From: Hungatella hathewayi
GTDB lineage: Bacteria > Bacillota > Clostridia > Lachnospirales > Lachnospiraceae
Length of the DNA stretch: 64,000 nucleotides
Direction: 5' to 3'
Assembly: GCA_025149285.1 (NCBI GenBank)
Contig: CP102274.1
Coordinates: 392,501-456,500, forward strand
Shown here piece after piece: positions 38,310 to 46,566 of the stretch (position 1 is its first letter; each line of letters begins with the position of its first letter). A program made the translations under genes and the position numbers. Below the pieces are notes generated by a model. It saw nothing but the letters and a program-made list of their open reading frames with translations, was not told where the DNA came from and searched no databases.

Positions 38310-38348
38310 GTGGAATTTCCGGAAGATAACGGGAGTTCCGCTTTTTTT
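38310..38348 (+). terminator. Terminator of the HPt/c-di-GMP operon
   Basis: GTGGAATTTCCG pairs with CGGGAGTTCCGC (three G-T wobbles) and is followed by seven T. Confidence 0.82.
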
Positions 38349-38412
38349 GTTTCATTAAGGAAGCTTCGGATTTATATTTCGGAAATTTTACCATTTATGT
38401 CTGATTTTTGAA

Positions 38413-38441
38413 TTAACTTGAGAAAGTACGTCTGCTAAAAT
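38413..38441 (+). promoter_or_regulatory. Predicted promoter of carbohydrate locus 3
   Basis: TTAACT (38413-38418), a 17-bp spacer and TAAAAT (38436-38441), about 50 nt before the lipoprotein gene. The -35 box is a 4 of 6 match. Confidence 0.45.
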
Positions 38442-38491
38442 AGAAGCAGATGAGGAAGCTTCCCAAATGAAAAGAAAGGATGAAGGCGATT

Positions 38492-39892
38492 ATGAAGAAA
38501 AGAACAGCTCTGATTGTGGCGGCTGCACTTGCAGCGTCAGCTTTGGCGGGATGCAGCGGAGGAAACGGGCAGAAGGAGACGGGGGCTCCGGCAGCGGAAA
38601 GTACTGCCGCGGCCGCAGGCCAGGAGAGCGAGACTGTGGATCCCATGGCGGCCATTACCGATGATGGAACGAAAAAGACGATTACATACTGGCATACATT
38701 TACGGAAGGGGCCCGTAAGGATTATATTGATGAGATGGTAGCCGAATATATGAAAGAACATCCCAATGTGACGATCAATGTAGAGGTATATCCCTGGAAT
38801 GTATTCACTCAGAAATGGACAGCCGGGCTGGCTGCCGGGGCGTTGCCTGATGTCAGCAGCGTAAATCCGGACAACTTATTTGCGATTAATCAGGCGGGCG
38901 CAGTACTGCCCATGAATCCTCTGATCGATGCACTGGGAGAAGATTATTTCCTTGGAAAACCGCTGGATAACTTTACGGATGGGGATACAATTCTGGGCAT
39001 ACCCTATTACCTCCATTCTTATGTCATGTGGTACCGCAAGGATGTGCTGGAGGAAAAAAATCTGTCTGTTCCGAAAAACTGGGATGAACTGCTAAGTACA
39101 GTGACTGCGGTGGCAGATCCGCCAAACAGATATGGATTTACCATTGCCATGTCTAAAAATGATCAGATGTGCGCACAGCTTCTCAGCTGCTTCGCAAAGG
39201 CGGAGGGGGCTCCGTTGATTACAGAAGATAACAAGGGGAATCTAACCGATCCGAAGGTAGTGAAGGCAATTAAACTGATGGCGGATCTCTATAAGGCGGG
39301 CTCTCCGGAAGGCTCTGTAAACTATGGCCTTTCCGAACAGAATGATGTATTCTTCCAGGGAAAGTCGACGTTTGCCTTTGGCTCGGGATTTCATATCAAT
39401 GGAGTAAAACAGAATTCTCCGGAGCTTCTGGATAAGATTGCGGCGGTTCCGTTTATGGGACCGGATGGGGAGAATCTTGGAGCGACTACTTTTGTAATTG
39501 GTCTTATGGGCTGGAACCAGACGAAATATCCCGAAACGGTATATGACTTCATTAAGTTCCATTTTGAAAAGGAACGCTATATTGACTTCCTGCATCTGAT
39601 TCCCGGAGGACAGCTGCCGGCTACGACGGAAGCAGCAAACTCGGCAGAATTCTATGACGATGAGACAATCCAGAAGTTTAAGCCAGAGATTGAGTATATC
39701 CAGGAGGGCATTGAAAAGGGAACCTTTATCGGTATGGACTATGGCCTTACACCTGCCGCTGCAGCACTGACCAGCCAGGGGATTATTGAGGAGTGTCTGC
39801 AGGATATTGTGCTGAATGGAACTGCCGCGGAGGAAGCCGCGCAGAAAGCCAATGACAAGCTGAATGCGGCTATAGCGATTTTAATGGAATAA
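38492..39892 (+). CDS. Sugar-binding lipoprotein of an ABC importer
   Basis: A solute-binding protein of 466 residues: MKKRTALIVAAALAAS, lipobox ALAGC, then an alanine-rich tether and a family 1 binding domain opening with KKTITYWHTFTEGARK. An upstream in-frame ATG at 38480 is possible, but it overlaps the ribosome-binding sequence AAAGGA, so 38492 is preferred. It leads an apparent eight-gene transcription unit: lipoprotein, two permeases, three dehydrogenases, kinase and regulator. Ligand unknown; the dehydrogenases point to a sugar, sugar acid or cyclitol. Confidence 0.92.
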   Translation: MKKRTALIVAAALAASALAGCSGGNGQKETGAPAAESTAAAAGQESETVDPMAAITDDGTKKTITYWHTFTEGARKDYIDEMVAEYMKEHPNVTINVEVYPWNVFTQKWTAGLAAGALPDVSSVNPDNLFAINQAGAVLPMNPLIDALGEDYFLGKPLDNFTDGDTILGIPYYLHSYVMWYRKDVLEEKNLSVPKNWDELLSTVTAVADPPNRYGFTIAMSKNDQMCAQLLSCFAKAEGAPLITEDNKGNLTDPKVVKAIKLMADLYKAGSPEGSVNYGLSEQNDVFFQGKSTFAFGSGFHINGVKQNSPELLDKIAAVPFMGPDGENLGATTFVIGLMGWNQTKYPETVYDFIKFHFEKERYIDFLHLIPGGQLPATTEAANSAEFYDDETIQKFKPEIEYIQEGIEKGTFIGMDYGLTPAAAALTSQGIIEECLQDIVLNGTAAEEAAQKANDKLNAAIAILME

Positions 39893-39908
39893 GAGCAGGA
39901 GGTTTTCT

Positions 39909-40844
39909 ATGAGGCAACACCGGAATCGGCAAATTGCCGGAAAGAGTGTCGGGGACCGGATCGCGGATTTTGTGGACCGCCATATGTGTGGGGTGTTTAT
40001 TACTCCGGCGTTTCTCGTGACCATACTGCTGCTGGCTTATCCGATATGTATCAGTGTATATTACAGTTTTACCAATAAGAGTCTGCTGGGAAAAGCGGTT
40101 AAATTCGTTGGATTTAACAATTACGTTTCGGTTCTGCAGAATCCGGATTTTTACCATGCGCTGTGGAATACCCTTGTGTATACCATAATCTCGCTGTCAT
40201 TACAGTTGTTCTTCGGGTTTATTGTGGCATTATCACTCCACAAAATCAACCGGTTCAAAGGCCTGTTCCGGACGCTGGTGCTGATTCCCTGGGCATTTCC
40301 CATGATCATCGTTACTTTTACATGGTCCTATCTTTTAAATGATTTATATGGAATCGTCAATGCCAAGCTGCTTCAGTGGAATCTGATTGCACAGCCGATT
40401 CAGTTCCTTGCCAATCCGAAGATTGCCATGCTGACGGTAAGCCTGATCAACGTATGGTTTGGAGTTCCGTTGTTTGCCATTAATATTCTGGCCAGCCTGC
40501 AGACGATTTCCAGGGATTTGTATGAAGCGGCCCAGATTGACGGAGCCAGTCCGTTTCAGAGATTTCGTTTTATTACGCTCCCGTTTGTGAGAGTCGTTGT
40601 GGGGCTGCTCATCATTTTGCGGACAATCTGGATCTTTAACAGCTTTGACCTGATTTTCCTTCTGACAGGAGGCGGACCGGGAACGTCGACAGAGACGGTA
40701 CCCATCTTTGCCTACCGTATGGGCTGGACGCTGTATTCCCTGGGAAGGTCTTCCGCCGTTACAATTCTGCTTCTGCTGTTCCTGACGGCAGCGTGTCTGA
40801 TCTATTTTAAGATATTGGATCACTGGGAAGAGGAGGTGGCGTGA
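39909..40844 (+). CDS. Sugar ABC transporter permease, MalF type
   Basis: A 311-residue permease. After an unusually long polar N-terminus of about 35 residues, six helices follow (GVFITPAFLVTILLLAYPI first), and the coupling loop is YEAAQIDGASPFQRFRFITL. AGGAGG lies 6 nt before the ATG. Its stop overlaps the next start. Confidence 0.92.
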   Translation: MRQHRNRQIAGKSVGDRIADFVDRHMCGVFITPAFLVTILLLAYPICISVYYSFTNKSLLGKAVKFVGFNNYVSVLQNPDFYHALWNTLVYTIISLSLQLFFGFIVALSLHKINRFKGLFRTLVLIPWAFPMIIVTFTWSYLLNDLYGIVNAKLLQWNLIAQPIQFLANPKIAMLTVSLINVWFGVPLFAINILASLQTISRDLYEAAQIDGASPFQRFRFITLPFVRVVVGLLIILRTIWIFNSFDLIFLLTGGGPGTSTETVPIFAYRMGWTLYSLGRSSAVTILLLLFLTAACLIYFKILDHWEEEVA

Positions 40845-41683
40845 TGAGAACCAGGCTGCATAAAAATAGCTGGACCATACTGGCCTATGTAATTCTTACC
40901 GCCGCGGTATTGCTGGCGGGAGGACCTCTCGTTATTGTCATCTTTGCCTCCTTTAAAGGCCAGTTTGAGATTGTCAGCAATACGGCGGCCCTTCTGCCGG
41001 AACAGTTTTCACTGTACTGGTTTAAGGATCTGCTCCATAAAACGGATTTCCTGATTTACGTGAAGAACAGCCTTCTCTACTCGTCGCTGTCTACGGTGCT
41101 TGGCATGACGATCTCGTCTCTGGCTGCCTATGCGATTACAAGGTTCGGAGGAAAAAAACAGAAGATTCTGACAAGAGTGATTGTGATGACCTATATGTTT
41201 CCGCCGATCCTGCTTGCAATCCCATATTTTATACTGGTATCGAATCTGGGGCTTGCCAATACGCTGCCGGGATTATTAATGGCATATATGTCATTTACCG
41301 TTCCCTTCTGTACCTATCTGCTGGTCAGTTATTTTCGGACTGTGCCAAAGGATATCGAGGAAGCGGCAATGATAGACGGACTGCGAAGGCCGGGAGTATT
41401 TCTTCATATTGCGCTTCCTCTGGTGGCGCCCGGACTGGTAGCGACAGCTATTTTTGCATTTATTAATGCGTGGAATGAATTTTTATATTCTCTTCTGATT
41501 ATAAGCAGTGGGGATAAGCAGACGGTTTCCGTTGGTCTGTACTCCTTAAAGGGTGGCATGGAGACGCTGCAGTGGGGAGATATGATGGCGGCGTCAGTGC
41601 TGGTTGTTATTCCATCGATTGTATTTTTCTCTATTATTCAAAAGAGTATTGTAGGTGGACTTACCGCGGGGGCGGATAAATAG
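40844..41683 (+). CDS. Sugar ABC transporter permease, MalG type
   Basis: A second permease of 279 residues with six helices and the coupling loop IEEAAMIDGLRRPGVFLHIA. ATG 40844, 7 nt after AGGAGG, is chosen over the adjacent GTG at 40841. The start shares one base with the preceding stop codon. The ending VGGLTAGADK is typical. It completes the locus 3 importer. Confidence 0.92.
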   Translation: MRTRLHKNSWTILAYVILTAAVLLAGGPLVIVIFASFKGQFEIVSNTAALLPEQFSLYWFKDLLHKTDFLIYVKNSLLYSSLSTVLGMTISSLAAYAITRFGGKKQKILTRVIVMTYMFPPILLAIPYFILVSNLGLANTLPGLLMAYMSFTVPFCTYLLVSYFRTVPKDIEEAAMIDGLRRPGVFLHIALPLVAPGLVATAIFAFINAWNEFLYSLLIISSGDKQTVSVGLYSLKGGMETLQWGDMMAASVLVVIPSIVFFSIIQKSIVGGLTAGADK

Positions 41684-41712
41684 AGGACGCAGAAAAGAAA
41701 GGAGATGGGAGA

Positions 41713-42810
41713 ATGACTGGGTATGGAATCATAGGCTGCGGTTACGCAGGTGGAATTCATGCCGACAATCTGGCAAAGATGCCAGGGACACGGCTGGCGG
41801 CTGCGTTTGATACGGATTATGAGCGCGCGAAAGCATTTGCGCAGGAGAGGGGAGCTTACACTGCCTCCACCATAGAAGAACTGTGCAGCAACAGGGAAGT
41901 GGAGGCCGTAATCATCACGACTCCCAATAACAGCCATAGAATACCTGCCATCTGTGCGGCAAAGGCGGGAAAGCATGTGTTCTGCGAAAAACCTGTGGCG
42001 CTGAGTTTTGAAGATACGAAAGAAATGATTGATACGGCAGAGAAGGCGGGGGTATATTTTTTCGCTGCCCATACGACAAACTTTATTCGGGGTGTTCAGA
42101 CGGCGAAGGCGCTGCTGGCTTCCGGAGCTGTCGGAGAGCTGCTTATGATCGAAGCTGTTCATACGGACTGGGCAGGACCTCAGAAATTCACAGGCTGGAA
42201 ACAGAGGAAGGATATTTCCGGAGGCCACCTGTATCACCACATGCATGAGGCAGATTTAATCTGCCAGCTGGCAGGCCTTCCGGTATCCGTATATGCAAAT
42301 GGGAAGAATCTCGTTCATTACGGAGCGGGATGTGGTGATGAGGAGGATGCGATATTTTTGAATATAGAGCTTTCCGGAGGCGGATTTGCATCTTTGACGA
42401 TAGGATCTGCATTCCATTTGGGAGATCATTTTGTAAAGCTTCAGGGAAAGACTGGGGGAATCCTGCTGGATTTTAAAAACTCTGTTGTACGACTGGAAAA
42501 TGACCAGGGGGAGAAGCTGTATTCCATGCAGGAAAATGAGGAAGAGGACGAGGAACGCAGGAACGGATACCGGAAACATAAAGCGGATGCAGGAAAAGGG
42601 TTTGGAAAGCCGGGGATGAAGACGTCGTCCTGGATGAGCACCATATTTTATAAGGAATTGAAGTGTTTTAATGATATCATTAGAACTGGTAATACGGCGC
42701 CTGAATATGAGCCGCTGCTGGACGGGAGCGCAGCATTAAACTGTGTGAAGGTACTGGATGGGGCCAGAGAATCCATGGCATTAAGACTGCCGGTCAGACT
42801 GGAGGAATGA
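41713..42810 (+). CDS. Gfo/Idh/MocA-family oxidoreductase 1
   Basis: 365 residues. The N-terminal Rossmann domain binds NAD(P) (GIIGCGYAGGIHADNL, GxGxxG type). The conserved CEKPVAL motif near residue 95 supplies the catalytic lysine. The C-terminal alpha/beta domain contains SGGHLYHHMHEADL, the usual H-x3-D catalytic region. The family oxidises or reduces sugars, sugar acids and inositols. It resembles the third dehydrogenase of this operon more than the second, suggesting an internal duplication. Confidence 0.92.
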   Translation: MTGYGIIGCGYAGGIHADNLAKMPGTRLAAAFDTDYERAKAFAQERGAYTASTIEELCSNREVEAVIITTPNNSHRIPAICAAKAGKHVFCEKPVALSFEDTKEMIDTAEKAGVYFFAAHTTNFIRGVQTAKALLASGAVGELLMIEAVHTDWAGPQKFTGWKQRKDISGGHLYHHMHEADLICQLAGLPVSVYANGKNLVHYGAGCGDEEDAIFLNIELSGGGFASLTIGSAFHLGDHFVKLQGKTGGILLDFKNSVVRLENDQGEKLYSMQENEEEDEERRNGYRKHKADAGKGFGKPGMKTSSWMSTIFYKELKCFNDIIRTGNTAPEYEPLLDGSAALNCVKVLDGARESMALRLPVRLEE

Positions 42811-42814
42811 TAGA

Positions 42815-43711
42815 ATGAATCTGGGTATCATAGGACTGGATTCTTCCCATGCGGTCCAGTTTTCAAGAATCCTGAATGGGAGGAAAGAACCGTTTCATAT
42901 CGGCGGTCATCCGGTGACCGCGGCATATCCGGGGCCAGTATCGTCGGATTTCGATATGAGCCGGGACCGGATGGAGAACTTTACCAGAGAAGTTACAGAC
43001 GATTGGGGAGTAAAATTATATTCATCCATTGAGGAAGTGATGAACAATTCCGATGCGGTTTTTCTGGAGCAGGTGGATGCGAGAAGGCGGCTCACGCAGT
43101 TTCGGGAGATGGTCGGATTTGGAAAGCCAATCTATGTGGATAAACCGTTTGCATTAAGTACAGAGGACTGCAAAGCGATGCTTAAGCTGGCGGAAGAGTA
43201 CAGGGTTCCGGTTTTATCCACTTCCTCTCTGCGGTTCGCAGACAGCCTTACAGCCGCATTGAAACAGTGTGAGTGGCATTCTGTAGTCGGAGCTGATTTT
43301 TTTGGCCCAATGCCGTTTACTCCTACGCAGCCGGGATATTTCTGGTATGGGGTTCACATGGCTGATATGCTGTACAGAACCATGGGAACCGGCTGCAGCA
43401 AGGTTTCAGTCATTCATACCAGCCAGCACGATATAATCACTGGGGTCTGGAAGGATGGGAGAATCGGAAACATTCGGGGAAACCGATGCGGTAACGGTAA
43501 CTTTGGAGGTACGGTTTATCACGAATCAGGCAGTGTATTTGTCGATGTTTCACGGGATACGAGAGGGTATTACGAGTGCCTGGTGGAACAGATTATTAAG
43601 ATGTTTGATACCGGACAGAGTCCTGTTACGAATCAGGAGATGATGGAGGTGGTTCGTTTTTTGGAGGCGGCAGGTGAAAGTCTCACCACAGGACGGGAAG
43701 TAGTATTATAA
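42815..43711 (+). CDS. Gfo/Idh/MocA-like protein 2, short and divergent
   Basis: 298 residues, about 65 fewer than its two neighbours. The N-terminus MNLGIIGLDSSHAVQFSRIL has the first Rossmann strand, but GLDSSH replaces the usual GxGxxG glycines. A lysine is kept in YVDKPFALS, so the EKP motif reads DKP. The C-terminal part contains HMADMLYRTMG and a late FVDVSRDTRG. It starts 4 nt after the stop of dehydrogenase 1. Nucleotide binding is doubtful; it may use a different cofactor mode or be a non-oxidising relative such as an isomerase or lyase. Function unassigned. Confidence 0.8.
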   Translation: MNLGIIGLDSSHAVQFSRILNGRKEPFHIGGHPVTAAYPGPVSSDFDMSRDRMENFTREVTDDWGVKLYSSIEEVMNNSDAVFLEQVDARRRLTQFREMVGFGKPIYVDKPFALSTEDCKAMLKLAEEYRVPVLSTSSLRFADSLTAALKQCEWHSVVGADFFGPMPFTPTQPGYFWYGVHMADMLYRTMGTGCSKVSVIHTSQHDIITGVWKDGRIGNIRGNRCGNGNFGGTVYHESGSVFVDVSRDTRGYYECLVEQIIKMFDTGQSPVTNQEMMEVVRFLEAAGESLTTGREVVL

Positions 43712-43728
43712 AAGGAGAGATGGAGCGG

Positions 43729-44811
43729 ATGATTCGAATTGGTGTTTTGGGCTGTGGCTATTTTGGAGCGGAATTTGCCAGAGCAGTAAAGGAAATGAAG
43801 GGGATTCAGCTGGCGGCAGTTTACAGTCCAGGAAAGAGTTCGGAGCGGTTAAGCAGTGAACTGGGGTGTCCGCGGGCTTCTTCTGTCAACGAAATAATGG
43901 AAAATGCAGATATTGACGCGGTAATCATTGCCACGCCTAATTATCTCCATCATCAGCATGTGCTGGCGGCGGCTGAAGCGGGAAAGCATATTTTCTGTGA
44001 GAAGCCGTTTGCACTTGACGCAGGGGAGGCCGCAGAGATGGTGGAAGCATGCCGGAAAGCAAAGGTTACTCTGATGGTGGGGCATATTATGCATTTCTAC
44101 CATGGAATTGCCAGGGTTCAGGCTATGATTCAGGAGGGCTTTTTTGGTGATATTCTTACCATGCATATCGAGCGTACCGGCTGGGAACAGAAAAAGCCGG
44201 AAGTGAGCTGGAAAAAGATGCAGGAGAAATCCGGCGGCCATCTGTTTCACCATATTCACGAGATCGATATTATGCAGTGGATTATGGGAGTACCCACGGA
44301 AATGTACGGGGCAGGTGGTAATCTGGGACACCGCAGTGCAGAGTTTGGAGATGAGGACGATGTGCTCCTTCTTACCGCCAGCTTCGGAGGGAATGCCTTT
44401 GCAACACTACAGTATGGTTCCGGCTTCCGGGTGGGAAATCATTTTATCCGTATCAACGGTACGAAAGCGGGGGCGGTGATTGATTTTAAGCATGCGGAAG
44501 TACGTGTGGTCAGCGATGCGGGAGAAACGGTATTCCCGCTGTTTGAAGATGAGAAGAGCGCAGCGGCGATCTGTGAGCTCTTTGCGCGTACCGACGGAGG
44601 GATCTCATACGGATCTCCGGAGGAACGGCCTCCGGAGTATATACTGGTCTCCCTGCGAAAGGAACTGGAATTGTTTCTTCATGTGTTGAACGGAGGAGAT
44701 ATACCAGAAGATAAAAAAGATTTGTTTGATGGGTCCTCAGCGGTTCATTCGGTTCAGATTGCACAGATGGGCTGCAATGCTGTACAGCGGCATGGATCCC
44801 GGCCGGTGTAA
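43729..44811 (+). CDS. Gfo/Idh/MocA-family oxidoreductase 3
   Basis: About 360 residues. Rossmann motif IGVLGCGYFGAEFAR, lysine motif FCEKPFALD, and active-site region SGGHLFHHIHEIDIMQW. The start is taken at ATG 43729 (MIRIGVLG, AGGAG 11 nt upstream). An in-frame ATG at 43720 would have only 2 nt between ribosome binding site and start. It shares architecture with dehydrogenase 1, down to the SGGHL-HH-HE-D block. It is the last metabolic gene before the sensor pair. Confidence 0.9.
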   Translation: MIRIGVLGCGYFGAEFARAVKEMKGIQLAAVYSPGKSSERLSSELGCPRASSVNEIMENADIDAVIIATPNYLHHQHVLAAAEAGKHIFCEKPFALDAGEAAEMVEACRKAKVTLMVGHIMHFYHGIARVQAMIQEGFFGDILTMHIERTGWEQKKPEVSWKKMQEKSGGHLFHHIHEIDIMQWIMGVPTEMYGAGGNLGHRSAEFGDEDDVLLLTASFGGNAFATLQYGSGFRVGNHFIRINGTKAGAVIDFKHAEVRVVSDAGETVFPLFEDEKSAAAICELFARTDGGISYGSPEERPPEYILVSLRKELELFLHVLNGGDIPEDKKDLFDGSSAVHSVQIAQMGCNAVQRHGSRPV

Positions 44812-44865
44812 ACCGCTGGTTGGGGCGGACACCAGAAGGAGGAAGTCATAAAGGAGAAGGAAAGA

Positions 44866-44892
44866 GGGCTGCATCATAAGATGATGCAGCTC
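44866..44892 (+). promoter_or_regulatory. Perfect hairpin enclosing the histidine kinase start codon
   Basis: GCTGCATCAT (44868-44877), loop AAG, and ATGATGCAGC (44881-44890) form a perfect 10-bp stem, extended by one G-C and one G-T pair at its base. Both candidate ATG start codons lie in the 3' arm. No T-run follows, so it is not a terminator. It could limit kinase translation. Confidence 0.6.
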
Positions 44893-46566
44893 GTGTGGAT
44901 TGACATCATTATATTTTTTCTGATTGCGGGGGCTGGTGTGATTCTGTCACAACGTATTTACCGTCAGGATATGGAAACGGAGACTTCTAATGTATTTGAA
45001 GCCTCCTTTTCGAATATAGAGAATACGCTGCATTTTGTCGAAAATATAGCATTCAATATTATGAATGATAAAACAGTGAAGGAGGCGCTGCGGGCGGTGA
45101 ACCAGGATCGGGAAGACCGTTACCCGCTGGTAGATGATTTGTATTATCGTCTCATTACCGGATCCCTGGTGGCCAATGACGCTGTTTCCATTATTGTAAC
45201 GGATCAGGAGGGGCGCCAGTATGCGACAGGCAGTCTGGACGATAATCTGACGGATGAAGAACAGGAGAAAATACGTTTTCTGATGGAGGAACGCTCCTCA
45301 CGAACCGAGCCTGTGTGGATAGAACGGGGAAATGGACAGGAACTGCTCTACGGGAGGGAGATCTATGATACTCCGTTTGGAGGGCACAATCCGCTGGGGA
45401 TGATCCTGATTCGCGTGAATCTGGATAAGATGATGGCGGAGAGCCGTCAGGGCAGCCTTGCAAAGGGGAATATTGTTATTTTTTATAAGGGGACCCCCAT
45501 TTACGCGGGGGATAAGCGAATCTTTGGCAGTCCGGAACTGCTGGATACTGTAAGAAAAGAGAAACGCGGGCGCTCGGGAAGGTATTTTAAGGCAGAGTCA
45601 GAGTCTGAATTTTCCGGTATTACTTATCTGGGATATGAAAGATACAATGAGATGATGACATCGACAAACACACTGATGATATTTTTTACAACCGCTATTT
45701 TGTTTATCCTGATTGTGTCGTTTCTGGCGACTGCCCGTGTGGTTCACCATATAACTGCGCCTATAGCATTTTTGAGCAGGAAGATGAAAGCGGTGGAACA
45801 GGGGGATTTTTCGGTACAGATTGACAGGAAGCTGCTGGATACGGACATCAGGGAATTTGAGGAGCTGGCGGCTAATTTTAATCTTATGACAGGGGAGATC
45901 GGGCGTCTGGTGGAAGATAATTATTTAAGAACCATTAAGGAGAAGGAATACCAGATTAAGGTTCTTCAGGCGCAGATCAATCCTCATTTTCTTTATAATA
46001 CGCTGGATGCCATTAACTGGCTGGCCATGGACAGCGGACGGCCTGAGATATCAAGCATGGTACAGTCTCTGGCGACGCTCTTCCGCGAAGCGACGAAACA
46101 GCAGCAGTATTTAATCCCTCTGAGCGAAGAACTGGCGCTTTTATCATGTTATGTAACGATTCAGAAGATACGGCTGGAGGAACGTCTGGAAGTGGCATTT
46201 TCCATTCCGGAGGAGTGTATGAATCTAAAGATACCTAAACTTTCGCTTCAGCCAATTCTGGAAAATTCGGTGAAATATGCGGCAGAAGTTACGATGAAGC
46301 CGTGTCTGATTGAAATCCGGGCGAGAAAAAAGGGAAACCGTCTGATTCTTTGCGTTTGGGATAACGGTCCCGGAATTCCGGAACCAATATTGACACAGAT
46401 CAGGGAACGAAGGGTACCAGGCAATACGGGAATCGGCCTTCTGAATATTGAAGAGCGGATTCAGATGCTGGGGGAACCAGGGAGCGGGTTAAAAATATAT
46501 TCGGCAAAAGGACGGGGAACATGGATTACACTGTGTATCTGTCAACCAGGAGGTGAATGCAGTTGA
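44881..46566 (+). CDS. YesM-type sensor histidine kinase
   Basis: 561 residues. Membrane helix 1 begins almost at the N-terminus (WIDIIIFFLIAGAGVIL), unlike the two other kinases here, which have about 20 residues before it. An extracellular sensor of about 220 residues, helix 2 (LMIFFTTAILFILIVSFLA), HAMP, and the kinase box LQAQINPHFLYNTLDAINW with His369 follow. The ATP-binding motif reads DNGPGIPEP. The ATG sits in a hairpin. An alternative start is the non-standard ATA at 44848, which has AGGAGG 5 nt upstream and would add a charged KEKERGLHHK segment. It is coupled to the following regulator. Confidence 0.9.
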   Translation: MMQLVWIDIIIFFLIAGAGVILSQRIYRQDMETETSNVFEASFSNIENTLHFVENIAFNIMNDKTVKEALRAVNQDREDRYPLVDDLYYRLITGSLVANDAVSIIVTDQEGRQYATGSLDDNLTDEEQEKIRFLMEERSSRTEPVWIERGNGQELLYGREIYDTPFGGHNPLGMILIRVNLDKMMAESRQGSLAKGNIVIFYKGTPIYAGDKRIFGSPELLDTVRKEKRGRSGRYFKAESESEFSGITYLGYERYNEMMTSTNTLMIFFTTAILFILIVSFLATARVVHHITAPIAFLSRKMKAVEQGDFSVQIDRKLLDTDIREFEELAANFNLMTGEIGRLVEDNYLRTIKEKEYQIKVLQAQINPHFLYNTLDAINWLAMDSGRPEISSMVQSLATLFREATKQQQYLIPLSEELALLSCYVTIQKIRLEERLEVAFSIPEECMNLKIPKLSLQPILENSVKYAAEVTMKPCLIEIRARKKGNRLILCVWDNGPGIPEPILTQIRERRVPGNTGIGLLNIEERIQMLGEPGSGLKIYSAKGRGTWITLCICQPGGECS

